This document shows, piece after piece, positions 61,701 through 64,000 of a stretch of DNA of 64,000 bases. This stretch comes from Bolinopsis microptera (lineage: Eukaryota; Ctenophora; Tentaculata; Lobata; Bolinopsidae): positions 1,898,312 to 1,962,311 of the forward strand of contig NC_087084.1 in the NCBI RefSeq assembly GCF_026151205.1. Direction: 5' to 3'. The notes under the pieces were generated by a model that searched no databases, was not told the origin of the DNA, and was given only the letters and a program-made list of their open reading frames with translations. The translations under genes and the position numbers were made by a program. Positions within the stretch are counted from its first letter, which is position 1; every line of letters starts with the position of its first letter.

Positions 61701-63864
61701 GCTATCTAACACCTACCTGACACACTAATCTCTGTCAGGATGCACCGAGGTAAGGGTCTAGCTGCCTTCCTCAAGTAATGTTACCATGGTAACACTACCA
61801 TATAAGGTAATGTTACCATGGTAACCATGCTATCTAACACCCACCTGACACACTAATCTCTGTCAGGATGCACCGAGGTAAGGGTTTAGCTGCCTTCCTC
61901 TAGTAATGTTACCATGGTAACACTACCATATAAGGTAATGTTACCATGGTAACCATGCTATCTAACACCCACCTGACACACTAATCTCTGTCAGGATGCA
62001 CCGAGGTAAGGGTCTAGCTGCCTTCCTCAAGTAATGTTACCATGGTAACACTACCATATAAGGTAATGTTACCATGGTAACCATGCTATCTAACACCCAC
62101 CTGACACACTAATCTCTGTCAGGATGCACCGAGGTAAGGGTTTAGCTGCCTTCCTCAAGTAATGTTACCATGGTAACACTACCATATAAGGTAATGTTAC
62201 CATGGTAACACTACCATATAACGTAATGTTACCATGGTAACCATGCTATCTAACACCCACCTGACACACTAATCTCTGTCAGGATGCACCGAGGTAAGGG
62301 TTTAGCTGCCTTCCTCAAGTAATGTTACCATGGTAACACTACCATATAAGGTAATGTTACCATGGTAACACTACCATATAACGTAATGTTACCATGGTAA
62401 CCATGCTATCTAACACCCACCTGACACACTAATCTCTGTCAGGATGCACCGAGGTAAGGGTCTAGCTGCCTTCCTCAAGTAATGTTACCATGGTAACACT
62501 ACCATATAAGGTAATGTTACCATGGTAACCATGCTATCTAACACCCACCTGACACACTAATCTCTGTCAGGATGCACCGAGGTAAGGGTTTAGCTGCCTT
62601 CCTCAAGTAATGTTACCATGGTAACACTACCATATAAGGTAATGTTACCATGGTAACACTACCATATAAGGTAATGTTACCATGGTAACCATGCTATCTA
62701 ACACCCACCTGACACACTAATCTCTGTCAGGATGCACCGAGGTAAGGGTCTAGCTGCCTTCCTCTAGTAATGTTACCATGGTAACACTACCATATAAGGT
62801 AATGTTACCATGGTAACCATGCTATCTAACACCCACCTGACACACTAATCTCTGTCAGGATGCACCGAGGTAAGGGTCTAGCTGCCTTCCTCAAGTAATG
62901 TTACCATGGTAACACTACCATATAACGTAATGTTACCATGGTAACACTACCATATAACGTAATGTTACCATGGTAACACTACCATATAAGGTAATGTTAC
63001 CATGGTAACCATGCTATCTAACACCCACCTGACACACTAATCTGTCAGGATGCACCGAGGTAAGGGTCTAGCTGCCTTCCTCAAGTAATGTTACCATGGT
63101 AACACTACCATATAAGGTAATGTTACCATGGTAACCATGCTATCGAACACCTACCTGACACACTAATCTCTGTCAGGATGCACCGAGGTAAGGGTCTAGC
63201 TGCCTTCCTCAAGGCTATTGGTTATCTTATCCCGCTTATGGACGCAGAATACGCCAGATACTACACTCAGGAGGTGATGTTGATTCTGATTCGAGAGTTC
63301 CAGTCCCCTGACGAGGAGATGAAGAAGATCGTGTTGAAGGTACGTGTAGTCAACAGCTACATAGCAACAGCTACATAGCGACAGCTACATAGCAACAGCT
63401 ACATAGCAACAGCTACATAGCAACAGCTACATAGCAACAGCTACATAGCAACAGCTACATAGCAACAGCTACATAGCAACAGCTACATAGCAACAGCTAC
63501 ATAGCAACAGCTACATAGCAACAGCTACATAGCAACAGCTACATAGCAACAGCTACATAGCAACAGCTACATAGCAACATCTACATAGCAACAGCTACAT
63601 AGCAATTAGCAACATAGCAATTAGCAACAGCTACATAGCAGCAGCTAACGTAGCTCTCATCATTTGAAAATGTTATTTGACACATTTCTGTAAGGGGATT
63701 TCAAAAAGGTGGATGGCTAATATTTTGATGAATTGATATTTTGATGAATTATATTAAAGGAAAGGCGACTATTAAGATATTGTTCAGGTAGTAAAGCAGT
63801 GTTGTGGTACTGATGGTGTAGAGAGTCAGTACATCAGGGAGGAAATACTTCCAGAGTTCTTCAG
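16932..63864 (+). CDS. SF3B1: SF3B1 splicing factor 3B subunit 1 (5' part; continues past the window)
   Basis: This is the U2 snRNP core protein that clamps the branch helix. Exons, all in phase: 16932-16956, 18329-18402, 30683-30738, 31373-31517, 31717-31914, 32054-32145, 32471-32579, 50520-50728, 51510-51705, 51911-52059, 52211-52391, 53350-53490, 58257-58418, 58776-58947, 59188-59384, 59873-60069, 63177-63339, 63788-63864. They give 847 codons. The N-terminus (KTHEEIEARV) matches human KTHEDIEAQI. A Trp/Thr-Pro region (about 196-400) has several U2AF-ligand-like RWDETP motifs. The p14-binding segment has [24 protein letters not shown] repeats follow. Human hotspot residues E622, R625, H662, K666 and K700 correspond to E654, R657, H694, K698 and K732, all conserved. 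Several introns carry arrays built from their own splice junctions, and introns 2 and 7 host other genes. Confidence 0.97.
17404..17889 (-). CDS. Hypothetical single-pass membrane protein in SF3B1 intron 1
   Basis: An open frame of 161 residues sits in a locally GC- and CpG-richer patch. A second Met (MEPSSILIL, about residue 34) may be the true start: it is followed at once by a hydrophobic stretch ([15 protein letters not shown]), two Cys, and a charged segment with [14 protein letters not shown] do not recognise the family. The composition is protein-like rather than repetitive, but there is no supporting homology. It could be a nested gene or a remnant of an inserted element, since the surrounding 17050-18200 differs in base composition from neighbouring introns. 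Confidence 0.35.
   Translation of the reverse strand: MHVPSTINHDNVHAYGQCLLLHLSYANIINSISMEPSSILILIAIVLLGVAIMGGGTMVFCCHGFERGLPFLSVRELYDELGDLDRRTTDRYRDFAVLINHVAVQLQRGAANIPRQHLVKETSTVMEMEEGKTAVGCQSTPTRQIMVGPAQGDFIISIPDE
18532..18700. other. Structured dispersed sequence, copy A
   Basis: CTGTACGG (18532-18539) and CCGTACAG (18572-18579) form a perfect 8-bp stem around a 32-nt loop. The same arrangement and about 165 bp of related sequence recur at 46813-46980. Shared blocks include GCCGTACAGCAA, a GGCACATA box and a TATATA box at the far end. It could be a small RNA gene (the TATA suggests minus-strand transcription) or a SINE. No known RNA family was recognised. Confidence 0.4.
18701..19939. other. 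SF3B1 intron 2, left part, no gene seen
   Basis: Unique AT-rich sequence. CACGTGACG and GTGACGTCACG (E-box/CRE-like) occur at about 18890-18935. A block GTTACCTCCTAATAAGGGCA near 19290 recurs near 21412 and marks a dispersed repeat. A 114-codon minus frame at 19521-19865 has no recognisable features. Confidence 0.5.
19940..20440. repeat. 19-bp minisatellite, about 26 copies
   Basis: The unit is GAGGGGTACTGACTCTATT, with CTCTATT/CTCAATT and GACT/GGCT variants. One copy carries a short insertion (GAGGGCCAGGGG, about 20294). It lies in SF3B1 intron 2. Confidence 0.93.
20441..21677. other. SF3B1 intron 2 segment, no gene seen
   Basis: No coding frame could be supported. A C-run lies at about 21296-21308, and the GTTACCTCCTAATAAGGGCA block recurs at about 21411. 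Confidence 0.5.
21678..21777. promoter_or_regulatory. Cluster of five CACGTG E-boxes
   Basis: Five CACGTG cores occur in 100 bp, most within the wider TCACGTG context bound by bHLH-Zip factors such as USF, MITF/TFEB or Myc. The cluster lies in SF3B1 intron 2, about 6 kb upstream of the nested PRODH gene. An enhancer role is inference. Confidence 0.4.
22120..23428. repeat. Palindromic 16/18-bp minisatellite of about 1.3 kb
   Basis: Units TTACACTGTGTTTCACAG (18 bp) and TTACACTGTGTTTCTG (16 bp) are mixed in a higher-order pattern, including a duplicated block of about 380 bp. CACAG-TTACA-CTGTG is self-complementary, so each unit can fold. The array is open in several frames, which produces long but meaningless frames. 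Confidence 0.95.
23897..25685. repeat. 51-bp minisatellite, about 35 copies
   Basis: The unit begins TTGTACTGCTGCCAGCTGCT and continues with AATGTATAGTTGTATAATGC and TTATTGGTATT. The period is a multiple of three and stop-free, so it reads as a 17-residue hydrophobic repeat over 604 codons. Variants (CTGCTAAT/CTCCTAAT, ATAATG/ATACTG, TTATTGG/TTATCGG) are arranged in runs that show the history of unequal exchange. It is in SF3B1 intron 2. Confidence 0.95.
25700..26144. other. SF3B1 intron 2 segment, no gene seen
   Basis: No gene-like signal. Fragments such as GTATACTG and ATGCTTAGTGGTATTTTG suggest decayed copies of the 51-bp satellite. Confidence 0.4.
26145..26495. repeat. Minisatellite with TATTGTAAAACTACAG, about 45-bp period
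   Basis: About eight units combine AAGTTATTGTAAAACTACAG, TATTGTAAAACTACAG and GTCCCTT. It lies in SF3B1 intron 2. Confidence 0.9.
26496..27771. other. Upstream region of the nested PRODH gene
   Basis: No coding frame supported. Short direct repeats of CTAATAGTATT lie near 27120-27155. A TTTTACAG just before the PRODH ATG resembles a 3' splice site, so a 5' UTR intron is possible. Confidence 0.45.
27772..29577 (+). CDS. PRODH: Proline dehydrogenase, mitochondrial
   Basis: An FAD-dependent enzyme of the inner mitochondrial membrane that oxidises proline to pyrroline-5-carboxylate. A single uninterrupted frame of 601 residues is close in length to human PRODH. The N-terminus is Arg/Leu-rich and lacks acidic residues for about 38 residues, fitting a transit peptide. 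The catalytic barrel carries DAEQTYFQP (about 384-392), FNTYQCYL (414-421), GAKLVRGAY (442-450), ASHNE (499-503), [15 protein letters not shown] [11 protein letters not shown] and the substrate-binding RRAYEN (566-571). An EF-hand-like insert (about 290-325) matches animal PRODH1. It is intronless and lies inside SF3B1 intron 2 on the same strand. Absence of introns suggests origin by retroposition, or intron loss. The ATG at 27772 is preceded by no in-frame upstream ATG. Confidence 0.97.
   Translation: MLRVNNVLRSTSLGALPRYGRLQALPQLQHSTPARHKRSDAQTDSHVVPPVLLNFQDAKAAYESKNTFELFRSRIVLRLCGIDSIVNNNEKLLKFSKIMLPKKMFDSVMRMTFYGQFVGGADVNDLRPKLSKMQEYGVKPILDYSVEADLKEDETDEIPEIAVTEVQFKQDSISSKRNTHQAVARAYPYKGEDSCEENLNIFLECLETASQVCDKNAFSAIKVTGLGKPNALLEGSHFLHRIQELYIKHSQTFEGTLPSYINIKYLPKDVLGPKELLAELRMTLDNFRAMLTSLGADLSESEITDLFNSMSPDEMGHIKYHRFRESCMPGPPEKPLYTVLTHLNLPDGKIKMSADHLEALNRVEERLIVLCDRAVELDAKILIDAEQTYFQPMIDYFANKMMSRYNKENVYVFNTYQCYLKSTPSQLIYDADKANVLGYKLGAKLVRGAYMEQERQRALDLNYEDPIYPDKAHTNSCYHNMVEIVLKQIERQKCQVMIASHNEFTIQYVVERMRQSGICPANGGIFFGQLLGMCDQVTYLLGAGGYCSYKYVPYGPIEAVLPYLSRRAYENKGMLKGSQKEIELLKGELKRRRWSVFSTAN
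29578..30003. other. PRODH 3' flank
   Basis: AT-rich sequence with short TGTACATTGTACAT repeats near 29678. The polyadenylation site should lie here but was not pinned down. Confidence 0.4.
30004..30156. mobile_element. MITE-like imperfect palindrome
   Basis: The two halves are inverted copies: TTCACCCT, TTTTTGTGA and ATAGCAGTTCAG on the left, and CTGAACTGCTAT, TCACAAAAAA and AGGGTGAA on the right. The total of about 153 bp is typical of a foldback or MITE. No target duplication was confirmed. It lies in SF3B1 intron 2. Confidence 0.65.
31047..31141. repeat. Short inverted-repeat element in intron 3
   Basis: GCTCTTATGA/TCATAAGAGC at the ends and ATATTTTGATGAT/ATCATCAAAATAT inside form a cruciform-capable unit of 95 bp. 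Confidence 0.6.
32342..32463. repeat. 18-bp array of CACGTGACGTCA next to the exon 7 acceptor
   Basis: About seven units of ACACGTGACGTCACTAAA end 7 bp before the SF3B1 exon 7 boundary. Each unit joins an E-box (CACGTG) with a CRE (TGACGTCA), so it is a dense artificial-looking set of bHLH and CREB/ATF sites. Confidence 0.9.
32580..33074. other. Start of SF3B1 intron 7, no gene seen
   Basis: No exon of SF3B1 found. A possible extra minus-strand exon of the SRCR gene (32944-33065) was considered and not accepted. Confidence 0.4.
33075..35088 (-). CDS. Secreted protein with two SRCR-like repeats
   Basis: Five minus-strand exons (35088-35040, 34496-34347, 34120-33959, 33572-33480, 33316-33075), all joined in phase 1, give 231 residues. 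Exon 1 encodes a signal peptide, [16 protein letters not shown]. Two tandem repeats follow, each split over two exons at the same place. Repeat 1 has [30 protein letters not shown] and C..C spacing ending in DCEHRLDLF. Repeat 2 has [50 protein letters not shown] and [10 protein letters not shown]. These fit the scavenger receptor cysteine-rich fold, but the usual VCRQLG cysteine is Met/Trp and the last Cys is missing, so a disulphide is lost. It is nested in SF3B1 intron 7. Exon skipping or further repeats cannot be excluded. Confidence 0.75.
34503..34895. repeat. GTGTAGGAT/GAATATTTAGGAAT minisatellite
   Basis: Units of AATGTGTAGGATGTGTAG and AATATTTAGG alternate for about 390 bp within intron 1 of the SRCR-like gene. 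The array starts about 7 bp from its exon 2 acceptor (minus strand). Confidence 0.9.
35229..35952. other. SF3B1 intron 7 segment, no gene seen
   Basis: Probable promoter side of the SRCR-like gene (minus strand). AT-rich, with short TATATATTA repeats near 35633-35650. Confidence 0.4.
35953..36915. mobile_element. PIF/Harbinger DNA transposon, degraded, with CAG target duplication
   Basis: Terminal inverted repeats GGGGTCCTTTCCGAAA and TTTCGGAAAGGACCCC bound 963 bp. The flanking trinucleotide CAG (35950-35952, 36916-36918) is a 3-bp target duplication of the CWG type expected for Harbinger. Both subterminal regions (about 35975-36160 and 36715-36895) are packed with ACTTAAGT, which may be transposase-binding sites. 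A broken transposase lies inside on the minus strand. Confidence 0.88.
36240..36640 (-). pseudogene. Harbinger transposase remnant (DDE superfamily 4)
   Basis: Translating the minus strand gives [11 protein letters not shown], then after a frame change [17 protein letters not shown] and, in another frame, [10 protein letters not shown]. These are the ordered hallmarks of the HARBI1-like catalytic core, including the Asp of VHD and GDSGYP. At least two frame changes and loss of the C-terminal half show it is inactive. Confidence 0.88.
36916..37525. other. Low-complexity AAAACCTT stretch and unique sequence
   Basis: From about 36958 to 37105, irregular copies of AAAACCTTAAAA are seen. The rest has no supported feature. 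Confidence 0.5.
37530..38180. repeat. 86-89-bp minisatellite, about 7-8 copies
   Basis: The unit includes GGAACATAATATCGAGATAA, GGGAATTCAAGCAGCCTGAA and AAAATGTTCATTCTGAACC. Later units gained ACAA after TTCGT, changing the period from 86 to 89. It lies in SF3B1 intron 7. Confidence 0.93.
38450..39005. repeat. Long-unit tandem repeat (about 115-150 bp) rich in ACACGTGCACA
   Basis: Four to five units share GAGACTGATCACTG, TTATAGCACA, GGTATGTG and runs of ACACGTGCACA (an E-box). Units alternate between two subtypes (CAATCTGCATAGTAAGG and CACCTGCATAGTGAGG), a higher-order structure. Confidence 0.9.
39113..39455. repeat. ATACTGA/ACTCAAT short-unit array
   Basis: Seven-bp units ACTCAAT (39120-39190) switch to ACTGAAT and ACTGAAC (39190-39450). 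Open frames across it are artefacts of the repeat. Confidence 0.9.
39651..39689. repeat. Perfect 19-bp palindrome with one-base centre
   Basis: CTTTTGGTTTTCCCTATGA, a single A, then the exact reverse complement. The near-absence of a loop suggests recent templated duplication rather than an RNA hairpin. Confidence 0.85.
39957..40170. repeat. Duplicated tRNA-like head with E-box/CRE array between
   Basis: Two copies of TAGTAGTAGTGTGTAGGA followed by GGTGGTAGAGCGGGTGATTC start at about 39960 and 40101. GGTGGTAGAGCG resembles a tRNA A-box, hinting at a SINE; no B-box was seen. Between them lie four 20-bp units of GACGTCACACCACGTGTCAT, again joining CRE and E-box. Confidence 0.55.
40171..41053. 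other. 3' flank of sulfotransferase copy 1
   Basis: No gene supported. The last 80 bp (about 40972-41053) is homologous to 47555-47635 and was part of the gene duplication. Confidence 0.5.
41054..42310 (-). CDS. Carbohydrate sulfotransferase, Golgi type II membrane protein (copy 1)
   Basis: A 418-residue intronless frame. It transfers sulfate from PAPS to sugar hydroxyls on glycans, in the Golgi lumen. A single membrane span (about 51-67, [15 protein letters not shown]) follows a basic cytosolic tail. The 5'-phosphosulfate-binding loop is [10 protein letters not shown] (98-107), followed by LFEPFYDV. The 3'-phosphate-binding motif is [15 protein letters not shown] (236-250). The pattern fits the GlcNAc/Gal 6-O family (CHST1-7). 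N-glycosylation sites include NST and NCT. The first 45 residues are absent from copy 2, so the start may lie lower. Nested in SF3B1 intron 7, opposite strand. The exact acceptor sugar cannot be predicted. Confidence 0.93.
   Translation of the reverse strand: MQCCKTRVLRTRILLTFRRLGMKGILNMSPWFQQKLHYVNKQPIIVPSLTKWLVRCFLVLFCILFVRSLYTSPPKPLDPAFNLKLDPDMKLILLLTPYRGGSTFLGRIFDTNPAMQYLFEPFYDVAVRELYSRGQILGARADHTEADLRMLYLQQILHNCTVYKSWFPEKYEWCGSPEENLIRYNSTECEKKFYRPNKTPKEICKLRKIIVLKVIRQQHLSDILKIAQIRTANIKIIHLLRHPIPLMMSRGTGGKYFGWDRRTQVENGHDLWGRRVKSSWETYNYCAYNLESVRFAASNPWLGRVFMTVTHREMSLEPLKTTERIYNFVEETLTDEIKEYIFKMANADDQSNENRHDGLDTFKNSTETVNAWKDLKNQRIRFWDLYSVESQCKLLFGLLKEGFTVDSIPYDKLRYLHL
42473..43437. mobile_element. 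Non-autonomous TIR element with G-rich core
   Basis: GGGGTCGTTCACA at the left end and its complement TGTGAACGACCCC at the right end continue inward with related TACTACATAATCA and TATTACGTAATCA. The interior has a G-run (about 42541-42563) and three units of about 64 bp with GGGGTCAGGCCATGATTA and TATTGCTGTCAGGAGG at 43239-43390. No protein and no certain target duplication were found. It lies between sulfotransferase copy 1 and the GPCR. Confidence 0.65.
43688..43732. repeat. Run of 45 C
   Basis: An uninterrupted homopolymer in an AT-rich intron, just downstream of the GPCR gene. Its length may be affected by sequencing error. Confidence 0.9.
43968..45071 (-). CDS. Rhodopsin-family (class A) G protein-coupled receptor
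   Basis: A 367-residue intronless frame with seven hydrophobic spans. TM1 has GTVGNLISF (N41 as 1.50) and TM2 has GND. C97 before TM3 and C173 in the second outer loop can form the usual disulphide. TM7 ends [10 protein letters not shown] (N300, P301, Y304). The DRY motif is changed to SRT (121-123), TM6 lacks CWxP, and TM2 has D67 as the sodium-site Asp. An NST glycosylation site lies at the N-terminus; the tail is Ser/Thr-rich. The ligand cannot be predicted; peptide or amine receptors of invertebrate-specific expansions are likely. It sits between the two sulfotransferases on the same strand, inside SF3B1 intron 7. Confidence 0.93.
   Translation of the reverse strand: MTMVNSTSSYAVVTKPAYNEEADMTYGSICCLFFFIGTVGNLISFIYFKSKKRDISNVIYMVITGNDILISIAILPVGISSLSNRQPGPWFASEYGCVAWVFLWNISVSLSIFLVMCLSISRTIALLRPFKQQNIKYLIISVITYSVLRLAQNIRMYMYEFLGMSYDSDYLRCNISATSDLIIGTEFFTLLIIGNLTYIAPAFVVAMSCIISAVLLRRSGVQVQQEELQRSRNRATVTILMFALLYGVCNIPLAMHYIFKTYIRITYDNEWYDSLYQFDTQYYYNNAVQTLLLAANSAANPILYFWRMPRLKEGTLSSIRRISTLIREVTRSTSNVRQVEEECENNVAQNISVTPNPLAAATEETEL
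45236..45366. repeat. GTATAGA microsatellite
   Basis: About 16 units of GTATAGA with variants lie 165 bp upstream of the GPCR start. The spurious minus frame at 45120-45407 derives from it. Confidence 0.9.
45408..46812. other. SF3B1 intron 7 segment upstream of GPCR
   Basis: Contains two TCACGTGACC sites at about 45794-45822 and a perfect hairpin (listed separately). No coding region was supported. Confidence 0.45.
45830..45870. repeat. Perfect 20-bp palindrome with one-base centre
   Basis: ATTTTCTCAGCACCTGTGAC, a single T, then the exact reverse complement. Same design as the palindrome at 39651. Confidence 0.88.
46813..46980. other. Structured dispersed sequence, copy B
   Basis: CTGAACGG (46813-46820) pairs with CCGTACAG (46854-46861) with one mismatch; inside, GGAAC and GTTCC form a second stem. 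It is related along about 165 bp to 18532-18700, with the shared TTTCAG, CCTTGTTT, GCCGTACAGCAA, GGCACATA and TATATA blocks. Confidence 0.4.
47275..47425. mobile_element. Truncated second copy of the Harbinger end
   Basis: GGGGTCCTTTCCGAAACGG followed by ACTTAAGT-rich sequence matches the left 140 bp of the element at 35953 with few differences. It breaks off near 47418. A related MITE or a broken copy. Confidence 0.8.
47636..48772 (-). CDS. Carbohydrate sulfotransferase, Golgi type II membrane protein (copy 2)
   Basis: A 378-residue intronless frame, a paralogue of the gene at 41054-42310. It has the same membrane anchor ([15 protein letters not shown]), PAPS-binding [10 protein letters not shown] and [12 protein letters not shown]. 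From RELYSRGQ to NLESVR (about 175 residues) the two proteins are identical, whereas the anchor/stem and the last 100 residues carry scattered changes. The start MNVPSLTKW is the first in-frame Met after a stop; homology to copy 1 extends upstream of it without a Met, so copy 2 lost the longer N-terminus. The 3' flank is also duplicated. The GPCR lies between the two copies. Confidence 0.93.
   Translation of the reverse strand: MNVPSLTKWVIRCFLALFCICFYKLSNSSSSEPPKPIDPAFNLTMDPDVKLILLLTSFRGGSTFLGRIFDINPAVQYLFEPFYDVALRELYSRGQILGARADHTEADLRMLYLQQILHNCTVYKSWFPEKYEWCGSPEENLIRYNSTECEKKFYRPNKTPKEICKLRKIIVLKVIRQQHLSDILKIAQIRTANIKIIHLLRHPIPLMMSRGTGGKYFGWDRRTQVENGHDLWGRRVKSSWETYNYCAYNLESVRLAASDPWLRRAFMTVTHREMSLEPLKTTERIYNFVEETLTDEIKEYIFKMANADDQSNENRHDGLDTFKNSTETVNAWKELKNHWVKFWDLYTVESQCKLLFGVLKEGFTVDSIPYEKLRYLHL
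48773..49051. other. Upstream region of sulfotransferase copy 2
   Basis: AT-rich, with no separate gene. The first 60 bp keeps homology to the N-terminal coding part of copy 1. Confidence 0.45.
49052..49080 (-). mobile_element. Helitron-like 3' end
   Basis: On the minus strand a strong GC hairpin (CCGGCCGAAGGCCGCCGG) is followed after 5-6 nt by CTAG and then a T. Helitron 3' ends show a short hairpin a few bases before CTRR, with insertion before T. The 5' TC end and any helicase were not found, so only the terminus is claimed. Confidence 0.4.
49081..49534. other. SF3B1 intron 7 segment, no gene seen
   Basis: Includes a short direct repeat CCGTGTAATTAAATATATA near 49220-49260. Possibly the body of the Helitron-like element. 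Confidence 0.35.
49535..49826. repeat. TACATAATATTACTAATACTACTAA microsatellite-like array
   Basis: About ten units mix ATACATAATATTACTA and ATACTACTA. It lies near the right end of SF3B1 intron 7. Confidence 0.9.
50222..50490. repeat. 21-22-bp minisatellite close to the exon 8 acceptor
   Basis: Units of AAGTTAAGAACCTTATTAAT and AACTTGATAACTTTATTAAT alternate until about 30 bp before SF3B1 exon 8. Confidence 0.9.
50716..50975 (+). repeat. Exon 8 donor junction copied in tandem (about five extra copies)
   Basis: The last 15 nt of exon 8 with its donor (GCTAGGAGACACAGGT) recur at about 50762, 50814, 50866, 50918 and 50960, separated by TTAATTAA-rich filler. Reading through the first donor reaches TAA within four codons, so only the first donor keeps the frame. 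Confidence 0.92.
50976..51509. other. Rest of SF3B1 intron 8
   Basis: A duplicated ATATAGATCCATATTGCATC block lies near 51133 and 51184, a GTCCACTTAATAA duplication near 51276, and a C-run (about 51463-51480) beside the exon 9 acceptor. Confidence 0.6.
51706..51803. repeat. 18-bp GCACGTGTGGGGTATATT array starting at the exon 9 donor
   Basis: The donor itself (GTGGGTGATATTGCACGTG) resembles the unit, so the array appears to have grown out of the donor region. Each unit has an E-box (CACGTG). Confidence 0.88.
52392..53215 (+). repeat. Intron 11 array: GTTGCATAGTAACCAGTAGAG units plus a copied exon 11 donor
   Basis: About 35 units of 21 bp are interspersed with TTTAGAGTTGGTTATC spacers in a higher-order repeat. 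Near 52460 the end of exon 11 with its donor (AGGATCCAGGTAAAGTG) is duplicated. Confidence 0.92.
53590..58147 (+). repeat. 53-bp splice-donor satellite, 86 units in perfect register
   Basis: Every unit carries the last 23 nt of exon 12 (CTCACACCAGAGGAACTCAAG) — apart from the first, identical — followed by the donor GTACAG and 24 nt of intron. The phase from 53590 to 58095 is exactly 85 periods of 53 bp with no indel; the last unit has GTACAA. The true exon 12 junction is at 53490. Translation past it reads GTA CAG TTA AAC TAG, so use of any later donor gives a stop. Confidence 0.95.
58419..58535 (+). repeat. Donor-proximal repeats of intron 13
   Basis: Starting at the donor itself, GTTAGTAACCATTAGAG is repeated and then passes into GCTTAGTAACCAGTATAGG units like those of introns 11 and 16. 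Confidence 0.85.
59557..59872 (+). repeat. Exon 16 acceptor junction copied in tandem (eight extra copies)
   Basis: Each 38-42-bp unit has ATTCAG then GTTGCTATCTTGATGGGT, i.e. the acceptor and first 25 nt of exon 16, followed by ACATTACA. The last (59873) is the real exon. Earlier acceptors run into TGA in the next unit. Confidence 0.93.
60070..60500 (+). repeat. GTAACCAGTATAGGTTACTTA array from the exon 16 donor
   Basis: About 20 units of 21 bp begin 7 bp after the donor (GTGAGCAACCAGTATAGG). Confidence 0.93.
60690..63176 (+). repeat. 128-bp satellite copying the exon 17 acceptor and exon start (18 extra copies)
   Basis: Each unit holds CTAATCTCTGTCAG (acceptor), then GATGCACCGAGGTAAGGG and CTAGCTGCCTTCCTC of exon 17, then TAATGTTACCATGGTAAC palindromes. 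Copies start near 60715, 60843, 60971 and so on to 63049; the real exon starts at 63177. Copies end in AAGTAA or TAGTAA, an in-frame stop. Some units have one or two extra 34-bp palindrome sub-units. Confidence 0.95.
63345..63650 (+). repeat. 14-bp CAACAGCTACATAG array beside the exon 17 donor
   Basis: About 20 units begin within 15 bp of the donor. It decays into AGCAATTAGCAACATAGC at the right end. Confidence 0.93.
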
Positions 63865-64000
63865 GTTAGTCGTTACTATGGTTACTATTTACTGTATTTA
63901 CTGTATATTTTAATACTATTTACTGTATTTTGGTAGGGACTATTTACTGTATTTTGATCTCAATATCTCCCAGCCTCTATTTTAATTAACATTCTGTTTA
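63865..64000. other. Start of SF3B1 intron 18, runs off the window
   Basis: Donor GTTAGT at 63865, then short TTACTGTATTTTG direct repeats. Further exons lie outside. Confidence 0.7.

Overview
The window is nuclear DNA of an animal, most likely an invertebrate and perhaps an early-branching one (cnidarian-like; the lineage cannot be fixed from this sequence). The grounds are AT-rich DNA, GT-AG introns with consensus donors, an SF3B1 protein nearly co-linear with the human one, a CR1-type LINE, PIF/Harbinger and Helitron traces, and an unusual load of minisatellites.

Layout. 269-5830 (minus) is an apparently intact CR1-like LINE. Its ORF2 (691-4206) carries endonuclease and reverse transcriptase; its ORF1 (4304-5686) fuses an AlkB-like 2-oxoglutarate/Fe(II) dioxygenase to an SGNH esterase. 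Just past the LINE promoter, a seven-exon gene for a protein with two double-stranded-RNA-binding motifs runs from 5943 to 14940 (plus). Its intron 3 holds a 2,049-bp TIR element with an 8-bp target duplication. Its intron 4 holds a 2,868-bp TIR-bounded element that contains a truncated LINE reverse transcriptase. A four-exon SLX9/FAM207A ribosome-biogenesis gene follows (15321-16594).

From 16932 to past the right edge runs SF3B1, the U2 snRNP core splicing factor: 18 exons and 847 codons are visible, matching the N-terminus through the middle HEAT repeats, including the region of the human cancer hotspots. Its introns are enormous and host other genes. Intron 2 (about 12.3 kb) contains an intronless proline dehydrogenase gene on the same strand. 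Intron 7 (about 17.9 kb) contains, all on the minus strand, a five-exon secreted protein with two SRCR-like repeats, two near-identical Golgi-type carbohydrate sulfotransferase genes, and between them a rhodopsin-type GPCR. It also contains a Harbinger element and other transposon remnants.

The most unusual feature is the form of the minisatellites in SF3B1. Several arrays are tandem copies of the exon-intron junctions themselves: 86 extra copies of the exon 12 donor, 8 of the exon 16 acceptor, 18 of the exon 17 acceptor and several of the exon 8 donor. In each case checked, only the outermost, exon-proximal copy preserves the reading frame; the others lead to an in-frame stop. A splicing-factor gene therefore sits among dozens of decoy splice sites. 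The AlkB-SGNH retrotransposon ORF1 is the second main point of interest.
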